From positions 1 through 55,779 of the forward strand of contig CAAGAC010000013.1 in assembly GCA_900767695.1 (NCBI GenBank): a stretch of 55,779 nucleotides of DNA, read 5' to 3'. Of the stretch, positions 49,901-55,779 are shown one piece after another. A program made the translations under genes and the position numbers. Within the stretch, counting starts at the first letter, position 1. Each line of letters opens with the position of its first letter. The notes beneath the pieces are model-generated. The model worked only from the letters and a program-made list of their open reading frames with translations. It searched no databases and was not told where the DNA came from. This DNA comes from an uncultured Succinivibrio sp. Its GTDB lineage: Bacteria > Pseudomonadota > Gammaproteobacteria > Enterobacterales > Succinivibrionaceae.

Positions 49901-51047
49901 CAAGGACGATCTGGCAAGCCAGGCCTTCGAGCTCTTGAAGCAGGGCGCGGGGCCTGGCAATCCAAGCTACGATTTCCGCACCCTCTCCGCCCCCGGCGAG
50001 GACGATCAGGTGGCGCGCCTCAAGCCCGCTCAGCAGGGCGCGGCACCTGCCACCGCGGTCGAGCAGGCCGCGGCGGGCATGGTCGGCAAGGGCTTCTCGA
50101 TAAGCTCCTACACCGCGGTGACGCGCGGGCTGCATGACCGCGAGTTCGACGAGGGCGACACCAGGGCCGACAAGTCCAGGGCCGCCCCGCGCGGGGCGGC
50201 CCCAAGCCGCTTCAACTTCCCGCGCGGCACCGAGGCGGGAACCTTCCTGCACGAGGCTCTGGAGAAGTGCCCGTTCGATCGCATCTCAGACGACAGCGAG
50301 CTTGACGGCTTCATCACCACCGAGCTTTACGCAGCCTCCAAGCGCAGCCTCCTCGACCAGTGGTCGCGGCAGTGCGCCCCCGAGGCGCGCGGCAGGGACG
50401 GGAGCCTTGGCGCCGAGCTTGGCGCCCCGCTCAAGGAGTGGTTCCGGCAGATCATGTCAGCCCCGATCCACGAGACCGCCAACGGCACGCTAAGGCTCTG
50501 CGATCTAAAGGCAGGCTGCTGGATCCCCGAGATGGAGTACCTGATCCCCGCAAGCGGGGAGATAGACACCCTGAGGATCAACGAGCTCTGCCTTGAGAGC
50601 GCCAGGGGGATCCCGGGGCTTGAGGTGCCGCGCCTGGTGCTCGACAAGCGCACGCTGCACGGCTACGTCACCGGATCGCTCGATCTCGTGGTGAGGATGC
50701 CGGGCAAGACTCCCGACAGGGATCTCTACTTCGTCGCGGACTACAAGTCGAACTACCTGGGCCCGGAAGCTGGCTTCTACAAGAGCGGCGCGGTGCGCGA
50801 CAACGTCTTCGATCCGCACAACCGCTACGACGTGCAGTACCTCTTCTACACGCTGGCGCTGCACCGCTTCCTAAAGTCGCGGCTTGGCGATCGCTACAGC
50901 TACGGGAGCAATTTCGGCGGGGTGCTCTACCTCTACCTCAGGGGGCTTGGAGCCTCGGACGAGAAGGAGTGCGGGGTGTTCTTCACCAAGCCGGACTTTG
51001 AAATAGTGAGGGAGCTTGACGCCATGTTCAGGGGGGAGAATGAATGA
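46956..51047 (+). CDS. recB: Exodeoxyribonuclease V subunit beta (RecB)
   Basis: RecB is the 3'-5' helicase and sole nuclease of RecBCD. The 1363-residue protein has Walker A ASAGTGKT (24-31), motif II with MIDESQDTDPIQY, the motif V/VI region VKVYTMHMSKGLEFPVVFLP and RRLYVALTRA, and a C-terminal nuclease domain. The nuclease residues are conserved: His1099 (FLHEALE), Asp1243 (GSLDLV), Asp1262 and Lys1264 (DYKSNYLG), matching E. coli His956, Asp1067, Asp1080 and Lys1082. It starts inside the recC stop and overlaps recD by four bases. Confidence 0.96.
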   Translation: MNAKDQNRLDALTLPLGRSSMIRASAGTGKTYTITILAVRLLLGDFTGKCGPEAPFEPRELEAVRADQLLIVTFTNAAAAELRARVRARVHEARLMFSAAAAGQFKADSGDTLSLLVEGLLSGRDSDEARAAVALKCVKILDQAERELDDAAVCTIHSFCDRALTKIFAFESGEPFESELTADISAQQDEAVAEIWRSLFYSGENAGALLDLLSAGAGQKDLRKALDRRIQDVEGVRASMASRIPQGSGGIGGAGPDEMFHGYRISGKAFWDAAAPLKGARAPLRGKIQEVLCSMAAKASAIRAAAEPAIQGASEKLASLLNDKANCELMGDGSSSKASAFNKGAWTVIKSVLSFDSGELASGCGRAVKFGDMDKDSSAVKKTGRFKGDQRAFEAVSQVEALRQLCEEAQGELNSLREAALTLAAFMAIERRGEICRRDHVLSFDGLISGLDEAIYDRSHGAELARTLRGKYPVAMIDESQDTDPIQYSIFRRIYLTPEARDDGARCLFIGDPKQSIYAFRNADIHSYNLAGRAVADLFDGGDPARAEESVLKLPVNYRSCQAVVESVNDIFGGFSPQDPSASTWPFSRDGASGSGAIPFERSSAKGGKWTLRLNGRAAGCTFTRVENRVSRYDSSQFTAAVAADDIEACLEDGVLVAPDGSERKVRPSDITVIVSKGDQNKKIEAELRKRGIQSVYFSDSGSVLSEDPETYGGDRRASAAALDVLALMEAMADYQIPGKVKRLMGTRLAGLGAEGFGRICGMSSDGDELEGETAQLRDGRRQWEDYGFLSAFSTWCYRHGTIGRIEGGEGGERFITDCFHIAELVQAKRHEIPGILAQAKWLRSHCAEVTPDSPRRRLESENEQVKVYTMHMSKGLEFPVVFLPFLWCGQNDQARAGSPVRCYDKAGSGYRFDLDGSEESVEAEREGEAEEGCRRLYVALTRASAANFIYIGNEGFTDTRISPLAVMLSRWGREFDYRSGAKDDLASQAFELLKQGAGPGNPSYDFRTLSAPGEDDQVARLKPAQQGAAPATAVEQAAAGMVGKGFSISSYTAVTRGLHDREFDEGDTRADKSRAAPRGAAPSRFNFPRGTEAGTFLHEALEKCPFDRISDDSELDGFITTELYAASKRSLLDQWSRQCAPEARGRDGSLGAELGAPLKEWFRQIMSAPIHETANGTLRLCDLKAGCWIPEMEYLIPASGEIDTLRINELCLESARGIPGLEVPRLVLDKRTLHGYVTGSLDLVVRMPGKTPDRDLYFVADYKSNYLGPEAGFYKSGAVRDNVFDPHNRYDVQYLFYTLALHRFLKSRLGDRYSYGSNFGGVLYLYLRGLGASDEKECGVFFTKPDFEIVRELDAMFRGENE

Positions 51048-53044
51048 ACGCCATGAAAAGCAGGGCAGGGGAGAACAAGGATCTGCCGCTCCTGGGCGCG
51101 GCGCTGTGCGCCGAGCTTGCAGGGAACTATGGCGCGCGAAGGGAGCTGATGCTCCTCGTGATGCTCCTGTGCCTCAAGCTCGAGGACGGCGGCGTGTGCC
51201 TGAACCTCTCGGACGAGGGCGCGCGCAGGGATGCCGCGGAATTTCTTGAGGATCGCGTCGAAGGCGCGTCGGGGCCCGGATGCTCGGAGTTCCTCGGCAT
51301 GCTCGGGCTCGATCCGGATGCCGATCCGAAGGCCGCGCTTGAAGATGCGTTCGGGCATGGTTTTGACAGCATCGCCAGGGACGGCTTCAACTTTAGCGCC
51401 ATCGCAGGCTCCGCCGCAGGCGGCCCCGACGGGGACAGCCCGCTGGTGTGGGACATGGGCAGGCTCTATTTCCGGCGCTACTTCAACTACGAGCGCGCCA
51501 TCGCGGACTACATCGGATCCCGCCCCGCGCTCGGGGCGGAGGATCCAGCCCGCGCCAGGGCCGTGCTCGACGCGCTCTTTAAAGAGCAGGGCGATCAGGA
51601 GGCCGCCGCGGCGCTCTCGCTGCTCTCGCCCTTCACCGTGATCTCGGGAGGCCCGGGCACCGGCAAGACCACCACGGTCGCGAGGATCCTCATGGCAAAG
51701 CTCGCGCTCTCGAAGAAGGAGCACCCGCGCGTGATGCTCGCAGCGCCCACCGGCAAGGCCGCGGCGCGTCTGTCAGAGTCGATCGCCAGCGCCTTCTCCA
51801 GGGAGAACTCGGCCAGGTTCTCCGAGTTTGACGAGAGGCTTGCCGGAGGGCGCGATCTCGAGCGCCTGATCCCAAGGCGCGCCTCCACCGTGCACAGCCT
51901 CATCGGGGTGAGGCCGCACTCGGACACCTGCAGGAACAATGAGGAGAACAAGCTTGCATGCGACATCCTCGTGGTGGACGAGGTCTCGATGGTTGATCTG
52001 CCGCTTTTTGCCAAGCTATGCGCGGCGCTGCCAGACGGGTGCGATCTCGTGCTCCTGGGCGATCGCGATCAGCTCTGCTCGGTCGAGGCCGGCGCGGTGA
52101 TGGCCGATCTTTGCTCAGGCGGCAATGGAGAAGACAGCGCCAGGGCGGCCGCCGCGCTTCTGGGAGTCGACGAGGGATCGCTTGCCGGAGCCTTCCCCGC
52201 CCCGCACGTGGCGCTTTTGCGCAAAAGCTACAGGTTCAAGGGATCAAGCGGGATCGGAAACCTTGCAAGGACGGTCAACGACCGCTCGATCGCGGACGCC
52301 GGGGCCATGGAGGAGGCGCTCGGATCCTGCCTGCCCTCCGAGGACGGGGAGTGCTCGGTGCAGGGCGGGGATGACGCCGAGGCAGGCCTCATCGAGCAGG
52401 CGCTGGGGGATGAGGGCTACGGGCCGTTCTTCACTCTCATGGCAGGGCTCAGGGACAAGGAGATCTCCGAAGGCGAGGCCAGGGAGGCCCTCGGCCTCAT
52501 GAACAGGTTCCGCGTGCTCTGCTCAAACCGCCGCGGCCAGCTTGGCACCGAGGAGGTGAACCAGAGGATCATCCGTGCGGCGAGGGCGCGCTTCCATCTG
52601 CCCTTCACCGACTGGTTCCAGGGCAGGGTGGTCATCGTCACCCGCAACAATCCCTCGGCGGGAGTTGCCAACGGCGACGTGGGCTTCTGCGCCAGGAGCA
52701 GGGACGGGGCGACCAGGGTCTGGTTTGAAGGCGGCGACGGGGAGATGCGCAGCGTCAATCCGGTCTTCCTCACCGACAGCGAGGACGGCTTCGCGCTCAC
52801 CGTGCACAAGTCCCAGGGATCGGAGTACGACAGCGTGGCGCTGTGCCTGAGCCCCAGGGACAACGAGGTGCTCACGCGCGAGCTGGCCTACACCGGGATC
52901 ACGAGGGCCAGAAGCAGGATAAGGATCTACGCCGCTCCCAGGCTCCTCGCCTCCTGCTGCGTGCGCTCGACCGTGCGCGACAGCGCGCTGTCGGAGAGGA
53001 TCGCGAGGGCGGCCGGCCTTCGCGAGGGCAATGAAAAGTCCTGA
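51044..53044 (+). CDS. recD: Exodeoxyribonuclease V subunit alpha (RecD)
   Basis: RecD is the fast 5'-3' motor of RecBCD. The 666-residue protein has Walker A GGPGTGKTTT at about 202-211, AAPTGKAAARLSESI (motif Ia), the Walker B DILVVDEVSMVDLPL, LLGDRDQLCSVEAGAVMADLC (motif III) and the C-terminal FALTVHKSQGSEYDSV and AYTGITRARSRI. The N-terminal RecC-binding domain precedes them. It ends the recC-recB-recD transcript. Confidence 0.96.
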   Translation: MNAMKSRAGENKDLPLLGAALCAELAGNYGARRELMLLVMLLCLKLEDGGVCLNLSDEGARRDAAEFLEDRVEGASGPGCSEFLGMLGLDPDADPKAALEDAFGHGFDSIARDGFNFSAIAGSAAGGPDGDSPLVWDMGRLYFRRYFNYERAIADYIGSRPALGAEDPARARAVLDALFKEQGDQEAAAALSLLSPFTVISGGPGTGKTTTVARILMAKLALSKKEHPRVMLAAPTGKAAARLSESIASAFSRENSARFSEFDERLAGGRDLERLIPRRASTVHSLIGVRPHSDTCRNNEENKLACDILVVDEVSMVDLPLFAKLCAALPDGCDLVLLGDRDQLCSVEAGAVMADLCSGGNGEDSARAAAALLGVDEGSLAGAFPAPHVALLRKSYRFKGSSGIGNLARTVNDRSIADAGAMEEALGSCLPSEDGECSVQGGDDAEAGLIEQALGDEGYGPFFTLMAGLRDKEISEGEAREALGLMNRFRVLCSNRRGQLGTEEVNQRIIRAARARFHLPFTDWFQGRVVIVTRNNPSAGVANGDVGFCARSRDGATRVWFEGGDGEMRSVNPVFLTDSEDGFALTVHKSQGSEYDSVALCLSPRDNEVLTRELAYTGITRARSRIRIYAAPRLLASCCVRSTVRDSALSERIARAAGLREGNEKS

Positions 53045-53116
53045 ATTTTAGAAAGAAGGGGCGGAAAGCCGGATTTGATGTTAGAGTTCCTTCATTACAG
53101 ACAGCCTTGCTTTTAA

Positions 53117-53133
53117 CCGCGAAGAGATCGCGG
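53117..53133 (+). promoter_or_regulatory. Hairpin just before the metN ribosome site
   Basis: CCGCGA/TCGCGG with a 5-base loop ends next to GGAGGAGG. It may modulate metN translation. No MetJ box (AGACGTCT type) or SAM riboswitch is seen in the 102-base gap. Confidence 0.4.
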
Positions 53134-53146
53134 CGGAGGAGGAACA

Positions 53147-54181
53147 ATGATCAGGCTTTCGCACATAAGCAAGACCTACCATCGAGGCAGCGATGTAATC
53201 AAGGCCGTCGATGACGTCTCGCTTGAGATCGGTGACGGCGAAATCTACGGCGTCATCGGATTCTCGGGGGCCGGCAAGTCCACGCTTGTCCGGTGCATCA
53301 ACCTGCTCGAGCGCCCGGACAAGGGCGGAAAGGTCGAGATCGACGGCGAGGACGTCACGCTCTACTCTGACCGCAGGCTCCGGCAGCTGCGCTCGGAGAT
53401 CGGGATGATCTTCCAGCACTTCAGCCTCATGCCCTCGCGCACGGCGCTTGAGAACGTGCTCTACCCGCTGCGCTGGCGCGGGATCCCGAAGGACAGGCAG
53501 CTTGAGCGCGCCCGCGAGCTCCTGAAGCTCGTCGAGCTCTCCGACCGCGAGTCGAACTACCCGCGCGAGCTCTCGGGCGGGCAGAAGCAGCGCGTGGCCA
53601 TAGCCCGCGCGCTGGCCAACGAGCCCAAGGTGCTCCTGTGCGACGAGGCGACCTCGGCGCTCGATCCGACCACCACGGGCGAGATCCTCCAGCTACTCAA
53701 GAAGCTCAATCGCGAGCTTGGCCTCACCATCGTCGTCATCACCCACCAGCTCAACGTGGTCAAGGACATCTGCTCGCGCGTCGCGGTGATGGAGCACGGC
53801 AGGGTGGTCGAGGAGGACGAGGTGTTCCGGGTCTTCTCGAACCCCAAGAACAAGGTCACCCGCCGCTTCATCAGCGCGGCGACCTCGCTCTCCAAGGCCG
53901 ACCAGATGGCCGCGCTCCCCGGCGTTTTGCACCTGCAGCCCGGCGAGAAGTTCGTTCGCCTGACCTACACCGGCCCGGGGGTGTCCGAGCCCCTGATCTC
54001 GGCTGCCTCCAACCGCTTCATGATCACGATGAACATCCTCTTTGCCGACGTCGATCTCATCGACGGCGCGCCCATAGGCGGCACGGTGGGGATCATCTCG
54101 GGCGAGCCTGCCAGGATAGACGAGGCGCTCGAGTACATGAGGCAGAAGAACGTGAAGGTGGAGGTGCTGGCAAATGGCTGA
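53147..54181 (+). CDS. metN: Methionine ABC transporter ATP-binding protein MetN
   Basis: ATPase of the MetNI(Q) importer for D- and L-methionine. The 344-residue protein has Walker A GFSGAGKST (38-46), signature LSGGQKQRVAIARAL, Walker B VLLCDEATSALDP and H-loop THQLNVV. A C-terminal NIL domain (about 255-340, with TYTGPGVSEPLISAASNRF and IGGTVGIISGEPARIDEALEYM) binds methionine for feedback inhibition. It overlaps metI by 8 bases. Confidence 0.95.
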   Translation: MIRLSHISKTYHRGSDVIKAVDDVSLEIGDGEIYGVIGFSGAGKSTLVRCINLLERPDKGGKVEIDGEDVTLYSDRRLRQLRSEIGMIFQHFSLMPSRTALENVLYPLRWRGIPKDRQLERARELLKLVELSDRESNYPRELSGGQKQRVAIARALANEPKVLLCDEATSALDPTTTGEILQLLKKLNRELGLTIVVITHQLNVVKDICSRVAVMEHGRVVEEDEVFRVFSNPKNKVTRRFISAATSLSKADQMAALPGVLHLQPGEKFVRLTYTGPGVSEPLISAASNRFMITMNILFADVDLIDGAPIGGTVGIISGEPARIDEALEYMRQKNVKVEVLANG

Positions 54182-54866
54182 TTCCGTGATTGCATTCCTA
54201 AACGCGGTGATCCCGCACGTGATGGAGAAGCCCGACGAGCTGTGGGAGTCCACGCTCCAGACGCTCTACATGCTGGCTCTCTCCGGCGCCATCGCCTTCG
54301 TGCTCGGCGTCTTCCTCGGCGTGGTGCTGACGGTGACCGGGCGCGGGGCCATATTGGAGAGCCCGAGGCTCTACTCGGTGCTCAGCGCCATCGTCAACGT
54401 CTTCCGCTCAATCCCCTTCGTGATCCTGCTGGCCGCGCTGATCCCGCTGTCGCGCTTCATCACCGGCACGGCGATCGGCACCACCGGCGCGCTGACCCCG
54501 CTCGTGATCGGCATCGTGCCGTTCTTCTCGCGCCAGGTCGAGAGCGCGCTCTCGGGCATCGATCCCTCGCTCGTGGAGGCGGCCAAGGCCATGGGCTCCT
54601 CGTCGCTGGGGATAATCTTCAGGGTGTACCTGCGCGAGAGCATCCCCGCGATCATCCGCGTGACCCAGATCACCGCGATAAGCCTCATCGGCCTCACCGC
54701 GATGGCTGGCGCCATCGGCGGCGGCGGGCTTGGCGACTTCGCGATCCGCTACGGCCACCAGCGCGGCCAGACCGACGTCACCTACGTGACGGTGCTGGTG
54801 ATCCTGGTGATGGTCGGCGTGATCCAGTCTGGCGGCAACTACTTCATCCGCAAGCTCTCGCACTGA
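54174..54866 (+). CDS. metI: Methionine ABC transporter permease MetI
   Basis: Five-helix permease of the methionine importer. The 230-residue protein has SIVNVFRSIPFVILLAALIPLSRFITGT-like and VEAAKAMGSSSLGIIFRVYLRESIPAIIRVTQITAISLIGLTAMAGAIGGGGLG segments, the family's coupling loop. It overlaps metN. The usual metQ substrate-binding gene does not follow; it must be elsewhere or missing. Confidence 0.95.
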   Translation: MADSVIAFLNAVIPHVMEKPDELWESTLQTLYMLALSGAIAFVLGVFLGVVLTVTGRGAILESPRLYSVLSAIVNVFRSIPFVILLAALIPLSRFITGTAIGTTGALTPLVIGIVPFFSRQVESALSGIDPSLVEAAKAMGSSSLGIIFRVYLRESIPAIIRVTQITAISLIGLTAMAGAIGGGGLGDFAIRYGHQRGQTDVTYVTVLVILVMVGVIQSGGNYFIRKLSH

Positions 54867-54886
54867 CGCAGGGCTTTCAAAGACGG

Positions 54887-54915
54887 CCAAGGGGGCGGCG
54901 CTGCCGCCCCCTTGG
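54887..54915 (+). terminator. Strong hairpin between metI and the acetyltransferase gene
   Basis: A perfect 13-base stem CCAAGGGGGCGGC/GCCGCCCCCTTGG with a 3-base loop starts 21 bases after metI. ACTTGGAGGG follows rather than a T-run, so termination may be partial or Rho-assisted; its end also lies beside the next ribosome site. Confidence 0.6.
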
Positions 54916-54931
54916 ACTTGGAGGGATTCGA

Positions 54932-55423
54932 ATGATCATCCGCACCGCGCGCGACAGCGACGCCGAGGCGCTTGCCGCCATCTACAACAGCGAGATCAGA
55001 AACGGCACCGCGACCTTCGACTGCGACGAGAAGAGCCTCGAGGATCGGCTTGAGTGGCTGCACGCCCACAACCAGGGCAACCATCCCCTGGTGGTCTGCG
55101 AGGAGGAGGGCAGGGCCAGGGGCTATGCCTCGCTCTCGCCATATGGAACCAAGGATGCCTTCACCACGACGGTGGAGCTTTCCGTATACGTGGATCCGGC
55201 GTTCCGCCGCCGCGGCGCGGCCGGGGCGATGATCGGCGAGCTGCTCTCGCGCGTCCGCGGCGACGGGACGACCCACCTCGTGATCTCGGTGATCACCACG
55301 GGCAACGAGGCGAGCGCAGAGCTGCACAGGCGCCTTGGCTTCACCTACCGCGGGACCATCCCCGAGATTGCCAGGAAGTTCGGCAAGTACCTCTCGGTCG
55401 ACATCTACACGCTAACGCTTTGA
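54932..55423 (+). CDS. GNAT N-acetyltransferase of the Pat/MnaT type
   Basis: The 163-residue protein starts MIIRTARDSDAEALAAIYNSEIRNGTATFD and has the acetyl-CoA pyrophosphate loop in VYVDPAFRRRGAAGAMIGELL, with ELHRRLGFTYRGTIPEIARKFGKYLSVDIY following. This matches the phosphinothricin/methionine sulfoximine acetyltransferase group (E. coli MnaT/YncA). The natural substrate is uncertain: methionine sulfone or sulfoximine-like compounds, or N-terminal amines. Its place after metNI is compatible with a methionine-related role. ATG 54932 has GGAGGG upstream; the longer frame lies over metI. Confidence 0.85.
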   Translation: MIIRTARDSDAEALAAIYNSEIRNGTATFDCDEKSLEDRLEWLHAHNQGNHPLVVCEEEGRARGYASLSPYGTKDAFTTTVELSVYVDPAFRRRGAAGAMIGELLSRVRGDGTTHLVISVITTGNEASAELHRRLGFTYRGTIPEIARKFGKYLSVDIYTLTL

Positions 55424-55565
55424 TTTGCTAATAGAATAAAAAATTTTAAAATTTACTTGCAAAAATACATTCGTATAGTAAACTGAGAAATACACTCACG
55501 AAAGAGAGTGCAAATGCAATATTAGGCAGAACCAACGCATTGTTGTGCATGGGTTTTGTGGTGTT

Positions 55566-55615
55566 AAAAAGATTTTTTAAAAATCGTTTGACACTTGGAT
55601 TTAAATCTCTATAAT
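55566..55615 (+). promoter_or_regulatory. rRNA operon promoter with UP-like element
   Basis: TTGACA (55588-55593), 16-base spacer, TATAAT (55610-55615): a full consensus promoter. An A/T-tract (AAAAAGATTTTTTAAAAATC, about 55566-55585) lies directly upstream as an UP element. A weaker possible upstream promoter, TTTACT-16-TATAGT, is at 55452-55479, similar to the P1/P2 layout of rrn operons. Confidence 0.85.
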
Positions 55616-55779
55616 GCATTTCCGTTGTCGCAAGACACCGCCCCTTCGAGCAAGGGGAGAAAAAAGTTCTTTGAAAACAAGTACGGACAATCTGTGTGGG
55701 CCCTCTGGAAAGAGGGAAGACTAAAGAGGACGAGAAGGCTGGTTCAGGAATGAGCCATCCGAAGGACGTCCGGATCAAA
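55616..55779 (+). other. rRNA leader, ending just before the 16S rRNA gene
   Basis: The leader contains a CCCCTT/AAGGGG hairpin (55641-55657) and a boxA-like GTTCTTTGAAAACAA (55666-55680). GACAATCTGTGTGGGC (55686-55701) is a sequence also found in E. coli pre-16S leaders, and a CCCTCT/AGAGGG hairpin follows (55701-55716). These are antitermination and processing signals. The 16S gene itself is not in the window. The remainder of the gap from 55424 is AT-rich, with a small CACTC/GAGTG hairpin (55493-55510) and no gene. Confidence 0.85.

Noticed and set aside
53045..53146. SAM riboswitch or MetJ operator before metN
   Set aside because: The 102-base gap is too short for a SAM-I riboswitch together with a terminator, and contains no AGACGTCT-like tandem.
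55446..55778. 110-codon minus-strand frame across the rRNA leader
   Set aside because: It covers a consensus rRNA promoter and boxA-like leader; it has no homology and is AT-rich chance coding.

Overview
The window looks like chromosome of a GC-rich gammaproteobacterium. Direct support comes from a Braun lipoprotein gene (lpp), a full recC-recB-recD set, tusDCB placed just before rpsL, GlnB-type PII, and an rRNA leader with the gammaproteobacterial boxA/pre-16S signature. A gut or rumen relative of the Succinivibrionaceae/Aeromonadales is my inference, from gene content (urease plus urea ABC transporter, LuxS) and unusual RNA polymerase subunits. The window does not prove a genus.

Layout. 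(1) Positions 1-19183 hold a continuous translation/transcription block: the end of one tuf gene, secE-nusG, rplK-rplA-rplJ-rplL, rpoB-rpoC, ridA, tusDCB, rpsL-rpsG-fusA and a second complete tuf. The beta operon and str operon are thus adjacent, but the S10 operon does not follow. (2) Positions 19300-25875 hold a phosphate regulon locus, pstS-pstC-pstA-pstB-phoU-phoB-phoR, preceded by an array resembling PhoB boxes. (3) Positions 25918-29990 are mixed housekeeping: glpX, a minus-strand two-TM protein resembling SieB with a consensus sigma-54 promoter, divergent glnB, a lytic-transglycosylase-like lipoprotein, luxS and gmhB. (4) Positions 30305-42382 hold a urea island: urtABCDE and ureD, two unknown small membrane proteins on the opposite strand, then ureABC-ureE-ureF-ureG. 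(5) lpp, then recC-recB-recD with overlapping junctions, then metN-metI (no metQ) and a GNAT acetyltransferase. (6) The last ~350 bases are an AT-rich rRNA promoter and leader; the 16S gene should begin just beyond the window.

How the parts work together: the urea ABC transporter would import urea and the cytoplasmic nickel urease would hydrolyse it, with UreD/E/F/G loading nickel. GlnB and a sigma-54 promoter nearby suggest nitrogen control, although no sigma-54 promoter was found in front of urtA or ureA. PstSCAB, PhoU and PhoBR form a self-contained phosphate uptake and sensing unit.

The window is mostly well-known machinery. The parts worth a second look are the sigma-54 promoter and its SieB-like gene, the ~145-residue insertion in RpoB, the paired unknown membrane proteins inside the urea island, the PhoB-box-like array, a strong inverted repeat in the urtA leader, and a codon-context bias that creates GATC sites. 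No tRNA, CRISPR array, insertion sequence or prophage was seen.
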